This document shows positions 37,467 through 46,563 of a stretch of 64,000 nucleotides of DNA, in pieces; positions within the stretch are counted from its first letter, which is position 1; every line of letters begins with the position of its first letter. A model generated the notes under the pieces. That model was not told where the DNA came from and did not search any database. It worked only from the letters and a program-made list of their open reading frames with translations. The position numbers and the translations under genes were made by a program. Location of the stretch: the NCBI RefSeq assembly GCF_900067135.1, contig NZ_FJUR01000001.1, positions 3,165,501 through 3,229,500 on the forward strand. The letters are read 5' to 3'. The stretch is from Rhizobium sp. 9140. GTDB lineage: Bacteria; Pseudomonadota; Alphaproteobacteria; Rhizobiales; Rhizobiaceae.

Positions 37467-38189
37467 TCAATGGTGCCCGCCTTCGAGATAGGCGGCGCGC
37501 ACTTCCGGATTGGCCAGCAATTCCCGGCCGCCGCCGCTCATCGTCACCTGTCCGTTGACCATCACGTAGCCGCGATGCGACAGCTTGAGCGCGGCGAACG
37601 CGTTCTGCTCGACGAGGAACACGGTCAGCCCCTCTTCCTCGTTCAGCTTCTTGATTGCCGCGAAAATGCCCTTGACGATCAGCGGCGCGAGACCGAGCGA
37701 CGGCTCGTCGAGAAGCAGGAGCTTGGGGCGGGCCATCAGCGCGCGGCCGATGGACAGCATCTGCTGCTCGCCGCCCGAAAGCGTGCCGCCGCGCTGCGAC
37801 TGGCGCTCCTTCAGCCGCGGAAACAGCGTGAAGATCTTCTCGATATCCTCGTTGAAATATTTGAGGTTGTCGAGGCTCGCGCCCATCTGAAGGTTCTCAT
37901 AGACCGTCATGCGCGGAAAGATGCGCCGGCCCTCGGGCGACTGGGCGATGCGCAGCCGGGCGATCTCGTGGGTCGGCATGCGGGTGATGTCCTGACCATC
38001 GAAGATGACGGAGCCGGTTCGCGCCTGCGGACTGCCGCAGATGGTCATCATCAGCGTCGACTTGCCGGCGCCGTTCGCACCGATCATGCAGACGATCTCG
38101 CCGGGTTCCACAACGACATCGACGCCGCCGAGCGCCCGGATATTGCCGTAATAGGTCTCGACGTTCTTGACGTGAAGCAGCGGGCTCAT
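37467..38189 (-). CDS. livF: Branched-chain amino-acid ABC transporter ATPase LivF
   Basis: 240 residues. Walker A GANGAGKSTLMMTICG, signature LSGGEQQMLSIGRALMARP, Walker B LLLLDEPSLGLAPLIV, all LivF-typical. Start overlaps the livG stop by four bases. Works with LivG on the LivHM channel. Confidence 0.95.
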   Translation of the reverse strand: MSPLLHVKNVETYYGNIRALGGVDVVVEPGEIVCMIGANGAGKSTLMMTICGSPQARTGSVIFDGQDITRMPTHEIARLRIAQSPEGRRIFPRMTVYENLQMGASLDNLKYFNEDIEKIFTLFPRLKERQSQRGGTLSGGEQQMLSIGRALMARPKLLLLDEPSLGLAPLIVKGIFAAIKKLNEEEGLTVFLVEQNAFAALKLSHRGYVMVNGQVTMSGGGRELLANPEVRAAYLEGGHH

Positions 38190-39094
38190 GGGCGCTCTCC
38201 CGTGCTGCCGGCACCATGACCGACCGTTGCCGCAACCTCTTCCACTTCCGCGATCACCTCGTCGACCTCATCATCCTCGACGCCGAGATAGGCCGCAATG
38301 ACCTTCGGGTCGTTCTGTACGAACTGCGGATTGCCGTCCGAGATCTTCTGTCCGTATTCCAGCACGACGACGTGATCGGAGATTTCCATGACCACCGACA
38401 TATCGTGCTCGATCAGCAGGATCGACGTGCCGGTGTCGGTGCGGATATCGCGCAGCAGCGTGTTGAGCGCCAGCGACTCGCGCGGGTTGAGACCCGCTGC
38501 GGGCTCGTCCAGGCACAGAAGCTCCGGCTGCGTGCACATGGCGCGGGCGATTTCCAGCCGGCGCTGGGCACCATAGGGAAGATCGCCGGCCGGATCGTCG
38601 GCCCGGTCGGTCAGCGATGCCTTGTCGAGCCAGTATTTTGCAAGCTCGATGCTGGCCAGCGACGCCTTCTTGTAGGCCGGGAAGCCGAAGAGGCCGAGAA
38701 TGGTGTAGCCGGATGCCCGCATCAGCGCATTGTGCTGGGCGACCAGCAGGTTTTCCAGCACCGTCAGACCCGAGAACAGGCGAATGTTCTGGAAGGTACG
38801 GGCGACCTTCGCCCGCTTGGTGATCTCGAAGTCCGGCAGGCGCTCCAGCAGGAACTCCTTGCCGCCCTTCTGCCGCATCGTGATCATGCCCATGGTCGGC
38901 TTGTAGAAGCCGGTGATGCAGTTGAACACGGTGGTCTTGCCGGCCCCGTTCGGGCCGATGAGGGCGGTGATCTCGCCGCGCGTGGCTTCGAACGAGAAGT
39001 CGTTGATGGCCATCAGACCGCCGAAGCGCATGGAGAGATGTTCGACCTTGAGGATTGGATCCTTGGACATTGTCGTCGCCGTTCCCGTAACCAT
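38186..39094 (-). CDS. livG: Branched-chain amino-acid ABC transporter ATPase LivG
   Basis: 302 residues. Walker A GPNGAGKTTVFNCITGFYKP, signature LPYGAQRRLEIARAM, Walker B LLCLDEPAAGLNP. Carries an acidic C-terminal extension (VEDDEVDEVIAEVEEVAATV) beyond the usual end. ATG 39094 shares a base with the livM stop; an internal ATG at 39070 is also possible. Confidence 0.94.
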   Translation of the reverse strand: MVTGTATTMSKDPILKVEHLSMRFGGLMAINDFSFEATRGEITALIGPNGAGKTTVFNCITGFYKPTMGMITMRQKGGKEFLLERLPDFEITKRAKVARTFQNIRLFSGLTVLENLLVAQHNALMRASGYTILGLFGFPAYKKASLASIELAKYWLDKASLTDRADDPAGDLPYGAQRRLEIARAMCTQPELLCLDEPAAGLNPRESLALNTLLRDIRTDTGTSILLIEHDMSVVMEISDHVVVLEYGQKISDGNPQFVQNDPKVIAAYLGVEDDEVDEVIAEVEEVAATVGHGAGSTGERP

Positions 39095-40497
39095 CAGCCG
39101 TGCCCTTCCTTGGTAAAGCTTCCCGACACGTTCTTCCGGGTGTGGAGGAAGGCCGATGGTGCGCGGGAACCGACGAAGCCACGCGGCTTGAACAGCATCA
39201 CGACCACCATGGCGAGACCGAAGATCAGCATGCGATAGAGTTCCGGGGTAAACTCAGGGCCGAAGACGACCTTGAGGAAGTTCATTTCCCGCAGCAGTTC
39301 CGTGCCGCCGACCATGACCACGGCTGCAATCGCGATGCCGGTGAGCGAGCCCATGCCGCCGAGAACGACGATGGCGAGGATGACAGCGGACTCGATGAAC
39401 ACGAAGCTTTCCGGCGAAACGAAGCCCTGGCGGGCGGCGAAGAACGAGCCGGCGAAACCGCCGAACATGGCGCCCGTGGCAAAGGCGGTCAGCTTGGTCG
39501 TGACCGTGTTGATACCGAGCGAGCGGCAGGCGATCTCGTCCTCACGCAGCGCTTCCCACGCACGGCCGATCGGCATGCGGCGCAGGCGAATGGTAACATA
39601 GGCCGTGAGCATGCAGAGCAGCAGGATCACGTAGAACAGGAAGATCTTGTAGTAGGCCGACGACATCGGCAGGCCGAAGACCTTGGCGAAGTTCGACGGC
39701 GAGCCGACGTCGAACGACCAGATGCCGAAGATCGACGCCTTGGCGATGCCCGAGATCCCGAAGGTGCCCTTGGTCACTTCCGTCCAATTGATCAGCACGA
39801 GGCGGATGATCTCACCGAAGGCGAGCGTCACGATGGCGAGATAGTCGCCCCGCAGGCGCAGGACAGGAAAGCCGAGAATGATGCCCCACAGCGCCGCAAA
39901 GATGCCTGCCAGCGGCAGGAGCACCCAGAAGGAGAGGCCGAAATGGGTGGACAGCAGCGCGTAGGAATAGGCGCCGACCGCGTAGAAGGCGACATAGCCG
40001 AGATCGAGCAGGCCTGCGAGGCCGACCACGATGTTGAGGCCCCAGGCCAGCATCACGTAGATCAGGATCTGAATGCCGAAATTGTCGACCAGCAGCAGCG
40101 AACCCTGAACGCCGCGCAGCATGACCGACACCGGCGGATAGATCAGCAGCGCGATCAGCGCGATCTTGAGGAAGTGGCGGTGGAAAAACCCCTTGTCCTC
40201 GGACACGTCGAGGATGCCGCTCTTGGCTTTCGCAAGCTTGCGCTTGTCGAGCGTCGGCCGGATGAAGGCGACGTTGAGGAAGCGACCGACGGCAGCGACG
40301 CCGACAAAGACCGCGAGCAGGCCCCAGCGCATGCGCCAGACGAGCTCATTGTTGATGTTCTGGTAGGTCTCGACGCCGACGAAGAGGCAGAAGAGGCCGA
40401 GCGAGACGAGGCCTGCGAAGAAGGCTTCCTTAAGAGCACGCGCCATGACGCTGGGCTCGGCATGTGGTTCTGAGACGGGAGAGGACATGTTCGCCAT
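39094..40497 (-). CDS. livM: Branched-chain amino-acid ABC transporter permease LivM
   Basis: 467 residues with a long N-terminal region holding two or three extra membrane segments, then the LivM core (LNIVVGLAGLLDLGYVAFYA; GRAWEALREDEIACRSLGIN as the ATPase-contact loop). It lies four bases after livH. Confidence 0.94.
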   Translation of the reverse strand: MANMSSPVSEPHAEPSVMARALKEAFFAGLVSLGLFCLFVGVETYQNINNELVWRMRWGLLAVFVGVAAVGRFLNVAFIRPTLDKRKLAKAKSGILDVSEDKGFFHRHFLKIALIALLIYPPVSVMLRGVQGSLLLVDNFGIQILIYVMLAWGLNIVVGLAGLLDLGYVAFYAVGAYSYALLSTHFGLSFWVLLPLAGIFAALWGIILGFPVLRLRGDYLAIVTLAFGEIIRLVLINWTEVTKGTFGISGIAKASIFGIWSFDVGSPSNFAKVFGLPMSSAYYKIFLFYVILLLCMLTAYVTIRLRRMPIGRAWEALREDEIACRSLGINTVTTKLTAFATGAMFGGFAGSFFAARQGFVSPESFVFIESAVILAIVVLGGMGSLTGIAIAAVVMVGGTELLREMNFLKVVFGPEFTPELYRMLIFGLAMVVVMLFKPRGFVGSRAPSAFLHTRKNVSGSFTKEGHG

Positions 40498-40501
40498 GGA
40501 C

Positions 40502-41404
40502 TTATACCTTCTCCACTTCGGGCCGGCCGAGAATGCCGGTCGGCTTGAAAATCAGAACGACCGCGAGGATGACGAAGGTTGCGACGTCCTTGTAGGCGAT
40601 GGAGAAATAGGCCGACCACAGGCTTTCGATGAGGCCGATGAGGATGCCGCCGAGAACGGCGCCCGGCAGCGAGCCGATGCCGCCCAGAACGGCCGCCGTA
40701 AAGGCCTTCACACCGGGAATAAATCCATCGGTGAAGACGGCGACGCCGTAATACATCAGATACATCGTACCGGCGACGGCAGCGAGCGCAGCACCCATAA
40801 TGAAGGTGATGGAGATCGTGCGATCGACGTCGATGCCAAGCAGTGCCGCCATCTTGCGGTCCTGCTCGGTAGCACGCTGCGCCCGACCGAGCGGCGTCTT
40901 GTTGACGATGTACCAGAAGATGGTCAGCAGCACGGCGGTGACGACGATGATCACGATCTGCTTCAGCGAGATCGAAATGCCGAGCACCTGAAAGTTGGAA
41001 TTGACCAGCGGCGGGATCGGCTTGTTGCGCGGCCCCTGCACGACCTGGATGAAGTTGGACAGCGCGATCGACATGCCGATGGCGGTGATCAGCGGCGCAA
41101 GCCGGAACGATCCGCGCAACGGCCGGTAGGCAATCCGCTCGATCGTCCAGTTCCACAGACCCGCCAGCAGCATGGCCACGATCATCATCACCAGGAGAGC
41201 GAGGACGACGGGGATGCCGGCAAACAGGGTCGTGAGAATCAGGAAGACGATGAGGGCCGCGAAACTGCCCAGCATGAAGATATCGCCATGGGCGAAGTTA
41301 ATCATGCCGATAATGCCGTAAACCATCGTATAGCCGATGGCTATCATGCCGTAGATAGATCCAAGAGTCAGCCCGTTGACGAGCTGTTGGACGAAATACA
41401 CCAT
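40502..41404 (-). CDS. livH: Branched-chain amino-acid ABC transporter permease LivH
   Basis: 300 residues, about eight membrane segments. Landmarks: FVQQLVNGLTLGSIYGMIAI, MVYGIIGMINFAHGDIFMLG, RAQRATEQDRKMAALLGIDV. First gene of the liv run; its promoter must lie in 41405-41878. Confidence 0.95.
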   Translation of the reverse strand: MVYFVQQLVNGLTLGSIYGMIAIGYTMVYGIIGMINFAHGDIFMLGSFAALIVFLILTTLFAGIPVVLALLVMMIVAMLLAGLWNWTIERIAYRPLRGSFRLAPLITAIGMSIALSNFIQVVQGPRNKPIPPLVNSNFQVLGISISLKQIVIIVVTAVLLTIFWYIVNKTPLGRAQRATEQDRKMAALLGIDVDRTISITFIMGAALAAVAGTMYLMYYGVAVFTDGFIPGVKAFTAAVLGGIGSLPGAVLGGILIGLIESLWSAYFSIAYKDVATFVILAVVLIFKPTGILGRPEVEKV

Positions 41405-41878
41405 CTATTTTCCCCTGGACCAGATCCCTTGGCGGGTCCGGCCTCTTGTTCTGCAGTCCATTGAGGACCCGACGTTTGCGGGGATTCCATACTGTTTTCG
41501 GTCGAAAAGAAAAGCACAAAAAGAAGGCACCCAACAGATTCTTTTCCATTCAGAAAATTTCTGGCAGTTTCCTCGGCAATCGGCTGAATGGGAAGCAGTC
41601 GGCGCTTACATTTTATGCATATCAGCATGTTGGCAAGGGCATCGAGCCTTACTGCTCTCAGGTCATCAAACTGAATTTGCTAACGAAACGCGCGATGCGC
41701 GTGACGCGACTACAAAATCGTGCTCGTAAGGCTCGGCCCACAACACCACGAATTGTAACGCCCGGTCACAGGGATTTGCCTGACGAATGCGGCAGAACCC
41801 TGTAAGGTTGTGGTGATAACGCGGTGGGCGCCGGGACGCGAGGCCACCGCCAGACCGAAAAGGAGCGCGGCGAGCGCA
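41405..41878. other. Intergenic region between livH and the cysQ-like gene
   Basis: About 470 bases, more AT-rich than the neighbouring genes, between divergent genes, so it holds promoters for both. Short open frames here have no ribosome site and look non-coding. I see no clear operator or hairpin. Confidence 0.5.
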
Positions 41879-42655
41879 ATGTTGGACGTGTTGGAGAGGG
41901 CGGCGGTAGAGGCCGGGCGGGCAGTCATCGACGTCTATAATGTGGGTGCGGAGGTCCGTTACAAGGAGGATGCATCGCCGGTTACGGATGCGGACGAAAG
42001 CGCGGAACGCATCATCCTGCGGCATCTTCAGGGTGCCTTTCCCGGCATTCCCGTGGTTGCGGAAGAAGCCGCTTCGGCGGGCCTCGTTCCCGATATCGAC
42101 GGACGCGCTTTTTTCCTTGTCGATCCGCTGGATGGCACGAAGGAATTCGTCGGCCGCAATCACGACTTCACGGTCAATATCGCGCTGATCGAACAGGGCG
42201 CGCCGACGCTGGGCGTGGTCTACGCGCCGGCCCTCGGTATCCTCTATGCAGCGGAGCGCAACCAGGCCCGCAAGTCCGTCGTGTCCGGCCAGACGGATAT
42301 CGGCACCCCCACTGTCATCGGCTGTCGCCAGCGCGGCGACCGCATCGTCGCACTCGCCAGCCGCTCGCACAACAGCGCGGAGACCATCGCCTACCTCGCC
42401 GAACACGGCGTCACCGATTACGAGTCGGTCGGCTCCTCGCTGAAATTCTGCCTTCTCGCGGAAGGTCTCGCCGACATCTATCCGCGCCTCAGCCGCACGA
42501 TGGAATGGGACACGGCAGCCGGCGATGCCGTGCTGCGCGCGGCCGGCGGGGAAACCGTGACCATGGATGGCAACCCGCTCTTCTACGGCAAGCGCAACCA
42601 GACCGACGATGTGGACTTCGCCAATCCGCATTTCGTCTCCCGCGGCCGGGCCTGA
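41879..42655 (+). CDS. cysQ: 3'(2'),5'-bisphosphate nucleotidase, CysQ-like
   Basis: 258 residues of the inositol-monophosphatase fold. Metal-site motifs: SPVTDADESAER, VAEEAAS, DPLDGTKEFVGRNHDFTVNI, and EWDTAAGDAVLRAAGG. CysQ hydrolyses 3'-phosphoadenosine 5'-phosphate made during sulfate assimilation. The DGTKEF form is the CysQ type. Start 41879 was chosen where homology begins; an upstream in-frame ATG at 41810 adds 23 unlikely residues. Confidence 0.88.
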   Translation: MLDVLERAAVEAGRAVIDVYNVGAEVRYKEDASPVTDADESAERIILRHLQGAFPGIPVVAEEAASAGLVPDIDGRAFFLVDPLDGTKEFVGRNHDFTVNIALIEQGAPTLGVVYAPALGILYAAERNQARKSVVSGQTDIGTPTVIGCRQRGDRIVALASRSHNSAETIAYLAEHGVTDYESVGSSLKFCLLAEGLADIYPRLSRTMEWDTAAGDAVLRAAGGETVTMDGNPLFYGKRNQTDDVDFANPHFVSRGRA

Positions 42656-42827
42656 CGCTCGTTGCGACTCAAAGCATGGGGCGCCGCTTCGTTCGCCCCC
42701 CGCATGCTCTGACGCCGCGGGGAAAGAAATCCGCAAAAGGCCCATCAAAACAGCGCCGCACCTCCCTGCGGTTCCCCGCCCCCTTTACCGCGCGCACACT
42801 ACCGGCACCCCCTGACAGGAGATGCCG

Positions 42828-43856
42828 ATGAGCGAGATGACCCCCAACCTCGAAATGCCTTACATCCTGCCATCGCAGGCGCAGAAGCATGTCACGCACA
42901 ATGAGGCGCTGCAGCGGCTGGATGCCGTGACGCAACTCGTGATCGCCGCGCGTCTGGCGCATCCCCCTGTGAATCCCGGCGAAGGCGCTTGCTACGAGAT
43001 CGCGCCTTTGCCAACGGACGAATGGACCGGCAAGGCCGGCAAGATCGCCGTACGGCAGGATGGCGCATGGACCTTCGTCACGCCCCGCCCCGGCTGGCGG
43101 GCCGTCTTTGCGAGCGACTTCCGGCTGTACATCCATGACGGGACGGCCTTCCGCGTCTACGATGCCACGGCCGGTCTTGAGCGGCTGGGTATCAACGCGA
43201 CCGCCGACGAGGTCAATCGCCTCGCTGTGTCGGCAGATGCAACGTTGCTCAGCCATGCCGGTCACGGCCATCAGCTGAAGATCAACAAGGCATCGCCCGA
43301 CGACACGGCCAGCCTCCTCTTTCAGAGCGGCTGGTCCGGTCGGGCGGAAATAGGCCTGAACGGTACGGAGACCTTCGCGATTAAGACCAGCCCCGACGGC
43401 ACGTCCTGGCAGGAGGCCTTGAGCGTGGACGCAGCCGGCCGCGTTCACCTGCCGCAGAGGCCCATCGCCCGCGCGAGCACGCCGGTGGGCACGGCAACGC
43501 CTGCGAATGGCAGCGAAAGCGGCTTTGCGACAATGCCGCTCTCTCAAGGCGGCTTCGCGCTTGGGGCGACGGCGGCTGGCGGCGGCAAGAGCCTTATCGT
43601 GCCGGCAACGGGGATCTATCTGGTCACGCTCAAAGCGGAGGTCGAGCCGAGCGGCGCCTTTTCCCTTGCCGTAAAGGCGGGAACGCAAGCCGTGGCCACC
43701 CTGCGTGCGTTTTCAGGCCCGTCAGCCCGACATGCGACTATGGTCACAGGCCTTGCAGCCATGACGGCAGGGGATCCGGTAACATTGTCCCATACGGGCA
43801 GCGCCACCTTCACCTTCGGCGAAGACCGGACGGAAGTGCTTATCGCGATGCTTTAG
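42828..43856 (+). CDS. DUF2793 domain protein (phage-tail-associated type)
   Basis: 342 residues. The N-terminal DUF2793 domain (MPYILPSQAQKHVTHNEALQ, LDAVTQLVI) and a C-terminal beta-rich region (GIYLVTLKAEVEPSGAFSLA) are reminiscent of tail or receptor-binding proteins. DUF2793 genes in Rhizobiales sit in prophage-like or gene-transfer-agent clusters, but also stand alone as here; no other phage gene is near. AGGAG precedes ATG 42828 by six bases. Its last 17 bases overlap the convergent response-regulator gene. Confidence 0.8.
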   Translation: MSEMTPNLEMPYILPSQAQKHVTHNEALQRLDAVTQLVIAARLAHPPVNPGEGACYEIAPLPTDEWTGKAGKIAVRQDGAWTFVTPRPGWRAVFASDFRLYIHDGTAFRVYDATAGLERLGINATADEVNRLAVSADATLLSHAGHGHQLKINKASPDDTASLLFQSGWSGRAEIGLNGTETFAIKTSPDGTSWQEALSVDAAGRVHLPQRPIARASTPVGTATPANGSESGFATMPLSQGGFALGATAAGGGKSLIVPATGIYLVTLKAEVEPSGAFSLAVKAGTQAVATLRAFSGPSARHATMVTGLAAMTAGDPVTLSHTGSATFTFGEDRTEVLIAML

Positions 43857-44265
43857 AAGAGACTTCGGCGGGTTCCGCGCCGGCATCTCCCACAGCCGAC
43901 ACGGAGGCGAGCAACTGGCTCATCGACGTCTCGTTGAAGGGCTTGGTGATGCGTGGCCGGTCCCGGTGGCTGCCGGGGAACATGGCGCTTTCGCCATAGC
44001 CGCTGACGAAACCGAACGGCGTATCACGGGACACGAGAATGTTGGCGAAATCGAAGCTCGTCTCGCTACCCAGATTGACGTCGAGGAGCGCGAAGTCGAA
44101 CGCATGCTCATCGACAAGCTGTTTGGCCTGCGCGACATTCGTTGCGATATCGACGGTCTCGACGCCCAGCGTGCGCAGAATATCCTCGGCTTCCATCGCG
44201 ATGATGAAATTGTCTTCCAGGACGAGGACACGTTTGATTGACAAGAGTGTTTCCAAACGCAGCAC
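43840..44265 (-). CDS. Single-domain response regulator
   Basis: About 141 residues, receiver only. VLVLEDNFIIAMEAEDILRT at the N-terminus, phospho-acceptor Asp in FDFALLDVNLG, and Lys in RPRITKPFNE. No output domain, so it probably shuttles phosphate. GTG at 44265 opens the frame; a TTG at 44244 with GGAA upstream is a likely alternative. Overlaps the end of the DUF2793 gene tail to tail by 17 bases. Confidence 0.85.
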   Translation of the reverse strand: MLRLETLLSIKRVLVLEDNFIIAMEAEDILRTLGVETVDIATNVAQAKQLVDEHAFDFALLDVNLGSETSFDFANILVSRDTPFGFVSGYGESAMFPGSHRDRPRITKPFNETSMSQLLASVSAVGDAGAEPAEVSSKASR

Positions 44266-44488
44266 CAGGATCCGATCTTACAGAGGCTTCAAGTCGCCCA
44301 ACATAAATATGATTCGACGTCCTCGAATTCAACACTAGTGCTTATCACGCAGGGTCACATTTAAATAAGACATAGCGAAGGTTGGAGGCGGTAACGGCAG
44401 GCATTACGCTACCATCAAGATACCCCTGGGAATAGCACCAGGAATGGGAAAAACAGCAGCATATTTTCGAGAGCCCTTATGTTGGACT

Positions 44489-44514
44489 GGAACTTTTAAC
44501 GCTTCGGGAGCATT
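44489..44514 (+). promoter_or_regulatory. Candidate EcfG/RpoE2-type stress promoter
   Basis: GGAAC, 17 bases, CATT (GGAAC-N19-TT). It fits the reported alphaproteobacterial general-stress sigma consensus GGAAC-N18-19-TT, but CATT differs from the ideal CGTT. Lies 33 bases upstream of the small gene at 44547. The rest of 44266-44546 is AT-rich and shows no gene. Confidence 0.45.
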
Positions 44515-44546
44515 CTGGTTTTCGGGAGAACAAAAGGGAGGAAATC

Positions 44547-44714
44547 ATGACAGCCAGCGATATCGAAAGACTGGAACAAGCAGCACGAAGCGTGTTCGGC
44601 CATGATGACGGCGATACTCTGATCGTCGAGGAGCATCAGAGCTTTGCCGATCGTATCCGCGCCTTCTTCCAGAAACGGCTACCAGCGCGCCCGGCATCGG
44701 TACCAAGCGTCTAG
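44547..44714 (+). CDS. Small protein, 55 residues, unknown
   Basis: Begins MTASDIERLEQAARSVFGHD and includes FADRIRAFFQKRLPARP. Strong GGGAGG ribosome site six bases upstream of the ATG. Acidic first half and basic end, no membrane segment. Unrecognised. The combination of good ribosome site, GGAAC promoter candidate and rhizobial codon use supports a real gene. Convergent with the Crp/Fnr regulator, 12 bases apart. Confidence 0.7.
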   Translation: MTASDIERLEQAARSVFGHDDGDTLIVEEHQSFADRIRAFFQKRLPARPASVPSV

Positions 44715-44726
44715 GCCCGATATCCG

Positions 44727-45482
44727 TCAGATAAACGGACGCCGGACGGCTTCCAGGCCGTCCCAGTCCGCAACACGCATCAGCCCTTCGGCGTCCAGCA
44801 CGTCGCACCCGCGATCCGCCCAGCGAATAAGGTTGCGCTCGGCAAGTTTTTTCAGCGTCTTGTTCGTGTGAACGATCGAGAGCCCCAACGTATCGGCAAC
44901 ATGCTGCTGTGTGAGCGGGATAGAGACGCGCTCGCCTCTGAAAAGGTTCGACACCCCCGCCCTTTGCGAAAGGAACGACAGCAGATAGGCTGCTCGCTCC
45001 AGCGCCGTACGCCGTCCGATGCTCAATAGGTGTTCATCGAGAATCCGTTCTTCCTGCGAGGCGATCCAGGTCACGTCGAAAGCGAGATCGGGATGGTTGC
45101 GATAGACCTGCCCGAGGCGCTCGCGCTCGAACACGCAGAGCGTCAGCGCTGACAGCGCCTCCACCGAATGCTTCATCTCCCCCATCAGACTCCCTTGCAG
45201 GCCGACGAGATCGCCCGGCATGATGTAATTCAGAATTTGCCGGCGGCCATCGCCGAGCATCTTGTAGCGAAAGCCCCAGCCGGACAGCACGGTGAACAGA
45301 TGCGCGCTGTGGCTTCCTTCGCTCAGCACCGTGGTTCCCGCATCCACCGACAGTTCGCCGGTCTTGAAGTGCGACACAAATGCAAGCTCCTCAGGCTGAA
45401 ATTCGCGGAAGGTCGGCAGGTGACGCAGGGGACATTGTTCGCACGGCGTCTGCCGGCTATTGCGCGTTCTCGGGGGATACAT
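44727..45482 (-). CDS. Crp/Fnr-family transcriptional regulator
   Basis: 251 residues. An N-terminal cyclic-nucleotide-binding-like barrel (about 35-150, LSEGSHSAHLFTVLSGWGFR; ILNYIMPGDLVGLQGSL) and a C-terminal winged HTH (about 195-240, PLTQQHVADTLGLSIVHTNK). It has Cys14 and Cys17 (CEQC) but lacks the full set of four Cys of Fnr, so an oxygen-sensing cluster is unlikely. This subtype is common in rhizobia; ligand unknown. Cyclases elsewhere in the window make cAMP a possible ligand, by inference only. Confidence 0.88.
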   Translation of the reverse strand: MYPPRTRNSRQTPCEQCPLRHLPTFREFQPEELAFVSHFKTGELSVDAGTTVLSEGSHSAHLFTVLSGWGFRYKMLGDGRRQILNYIMPGDLVGLQGSLMGEMKHSVEALSALTLCVFERERLGQVYRNHPDLAFDVTWIASQEERILDEHLLSIGRRTALERAAYLLSFLSQRAGVSNLFRGERVSIPLTQQHVADTLGLSIVHTNKTLKKLAERNLIRWADRGCDVLDAEGLMRVADWDGLEAVRRPFI

Positions 45483-45684
45483 AGGGACTCGAAGAGGGAG
45501 ACGGATGGATGACGGGAGCGGAAGAGCACGCTCGGCGAGGCAGTCTGGCGCTGGAGGATAAGGGCAAGGCGGGGAGCGCCAAGAGGATGGACTTGAGCCT
45601 TCTCCTTACCTAGTTTCGCGGGCGACACTATTAAATTTGCTAACCGCACGCCTCATAAATGGGGCCGCAGAGTTCGGACCGACC

Positions 45685-46563
45685 ATGACACATGCCGCCT
45701 TCGCCGCCAATGCCGTTGCCGTCGTCACCGGAGCCGCCTCCGGCATCGGCCTTGCCGCCGCCCACCGCTTCGCATCCCTCGGCATGAAGGTCGTGCTGGC
45801 CGACCGCAAGGGCGAGCGTCTGATCGACGCCGCACGGTCGGTTGCGGAGGTTTCCGCGCAGGGCGCAGAGGGCGTTCTCGCCTGCGCGACGGATGTTTCG
45901 GAGCTGGAAGCGCTTGAAGCCCTGCAGGAAGAGGTCATCGAGCGGTTCGGCAAGGTCAACGTGCTCATGAACAATGCCGGGATCCAGCCCGGCAGCACGC
46001 TCTTCGGTGCGCTGGAAAACTGGGAGCGCGTGATGGCTGTCAATCTCGGCGGCGTCATCAACGGCACGCGGGTCTTCGGCCCCGGCATGATCGCGCATGG
46101 CGAACCCGGCCTCATCATCAACACCGGCTCCAAGCAGGGCATCACCACGCCGCCGGGAGATCCGGCCTATAACGTAGCAAAAGCCGGCGTCAAAGCTTTC
46201 TCGGAAGCGCTCGAGCACGAGTTGCGCAACACCGCCGGGTGCCGCATTGCGTCCCATCTCCTCATCCCCGGCTTCGTCTATACCGGCCTGACCGCCAACG
46301 GCCGCACGGAAAAGCCGGATGCCGCGTGGACCCCGGAGCAGACGGTGGACTTCATGATGGACAGCATCGCGCACGGCGACTTCTACATCCTCTGCCCTGA
46401 CAATGATGTCAGCCGGGACCTTGACGAGAAGCGTATTCTGTGGGCTGCCGGCGATATCGTGGAAAACCGCCCGCCCCTCTCCCGCTGGCACCCCGACCAT
46501 GCCGAAGCCTTCCGCACCTATCTGACCCAGGACCGTCCGCGGCAGTCGGGCGACCCTGCATGA
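45685..46563 (+). CDS. Short-chain dehydrogenase/reductase
   Basis: 292 residues, classical SDR. NAD(P)-binding TGAASGIG at about 15-22, NNAG, and catalytic Tyr and Lys in YNVAKAG. Asp in VLADRKG suggests NAD(H) preference. Extra C-terminal segment (RPPLSRWHPDHAEAFRTYLT) beyond the core. Stop overlaps the next gene (ATGA), so the two form an operon. Substrate unknown. Confidence 0.88.
   Translation: MTHAAFAANAVAVVTGAASGIGLAAAHRFASLGMKVVLADRKGERLIDAARSVAEVSAQGAEGVLACATDVSELEALEALQEEVIERFGKVNVLMNNAGIQPGSTLFGALENWERVMAVNLGGVINGTRVFGPGMIAHGEPGLIINTGSKQGITTPPGDPAYNVAKAGVKAFSEALEHELRNTAGCRIASHLLIPGFVYTGLTANGRTEKPDAAWTPEQTVDFMMDSIAHGDFYILCPDNDVSRDLDEKRILWAAGDIVENRPPLSRWHPDHAEAFRTYLTQDRPRQSGDPA

Noticed and set aside
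41368..41805. Short frames in the livH-cysQ gap
   Set aside because: No ribosome site, no family resemblance, AT-rich promoter-like sequence.
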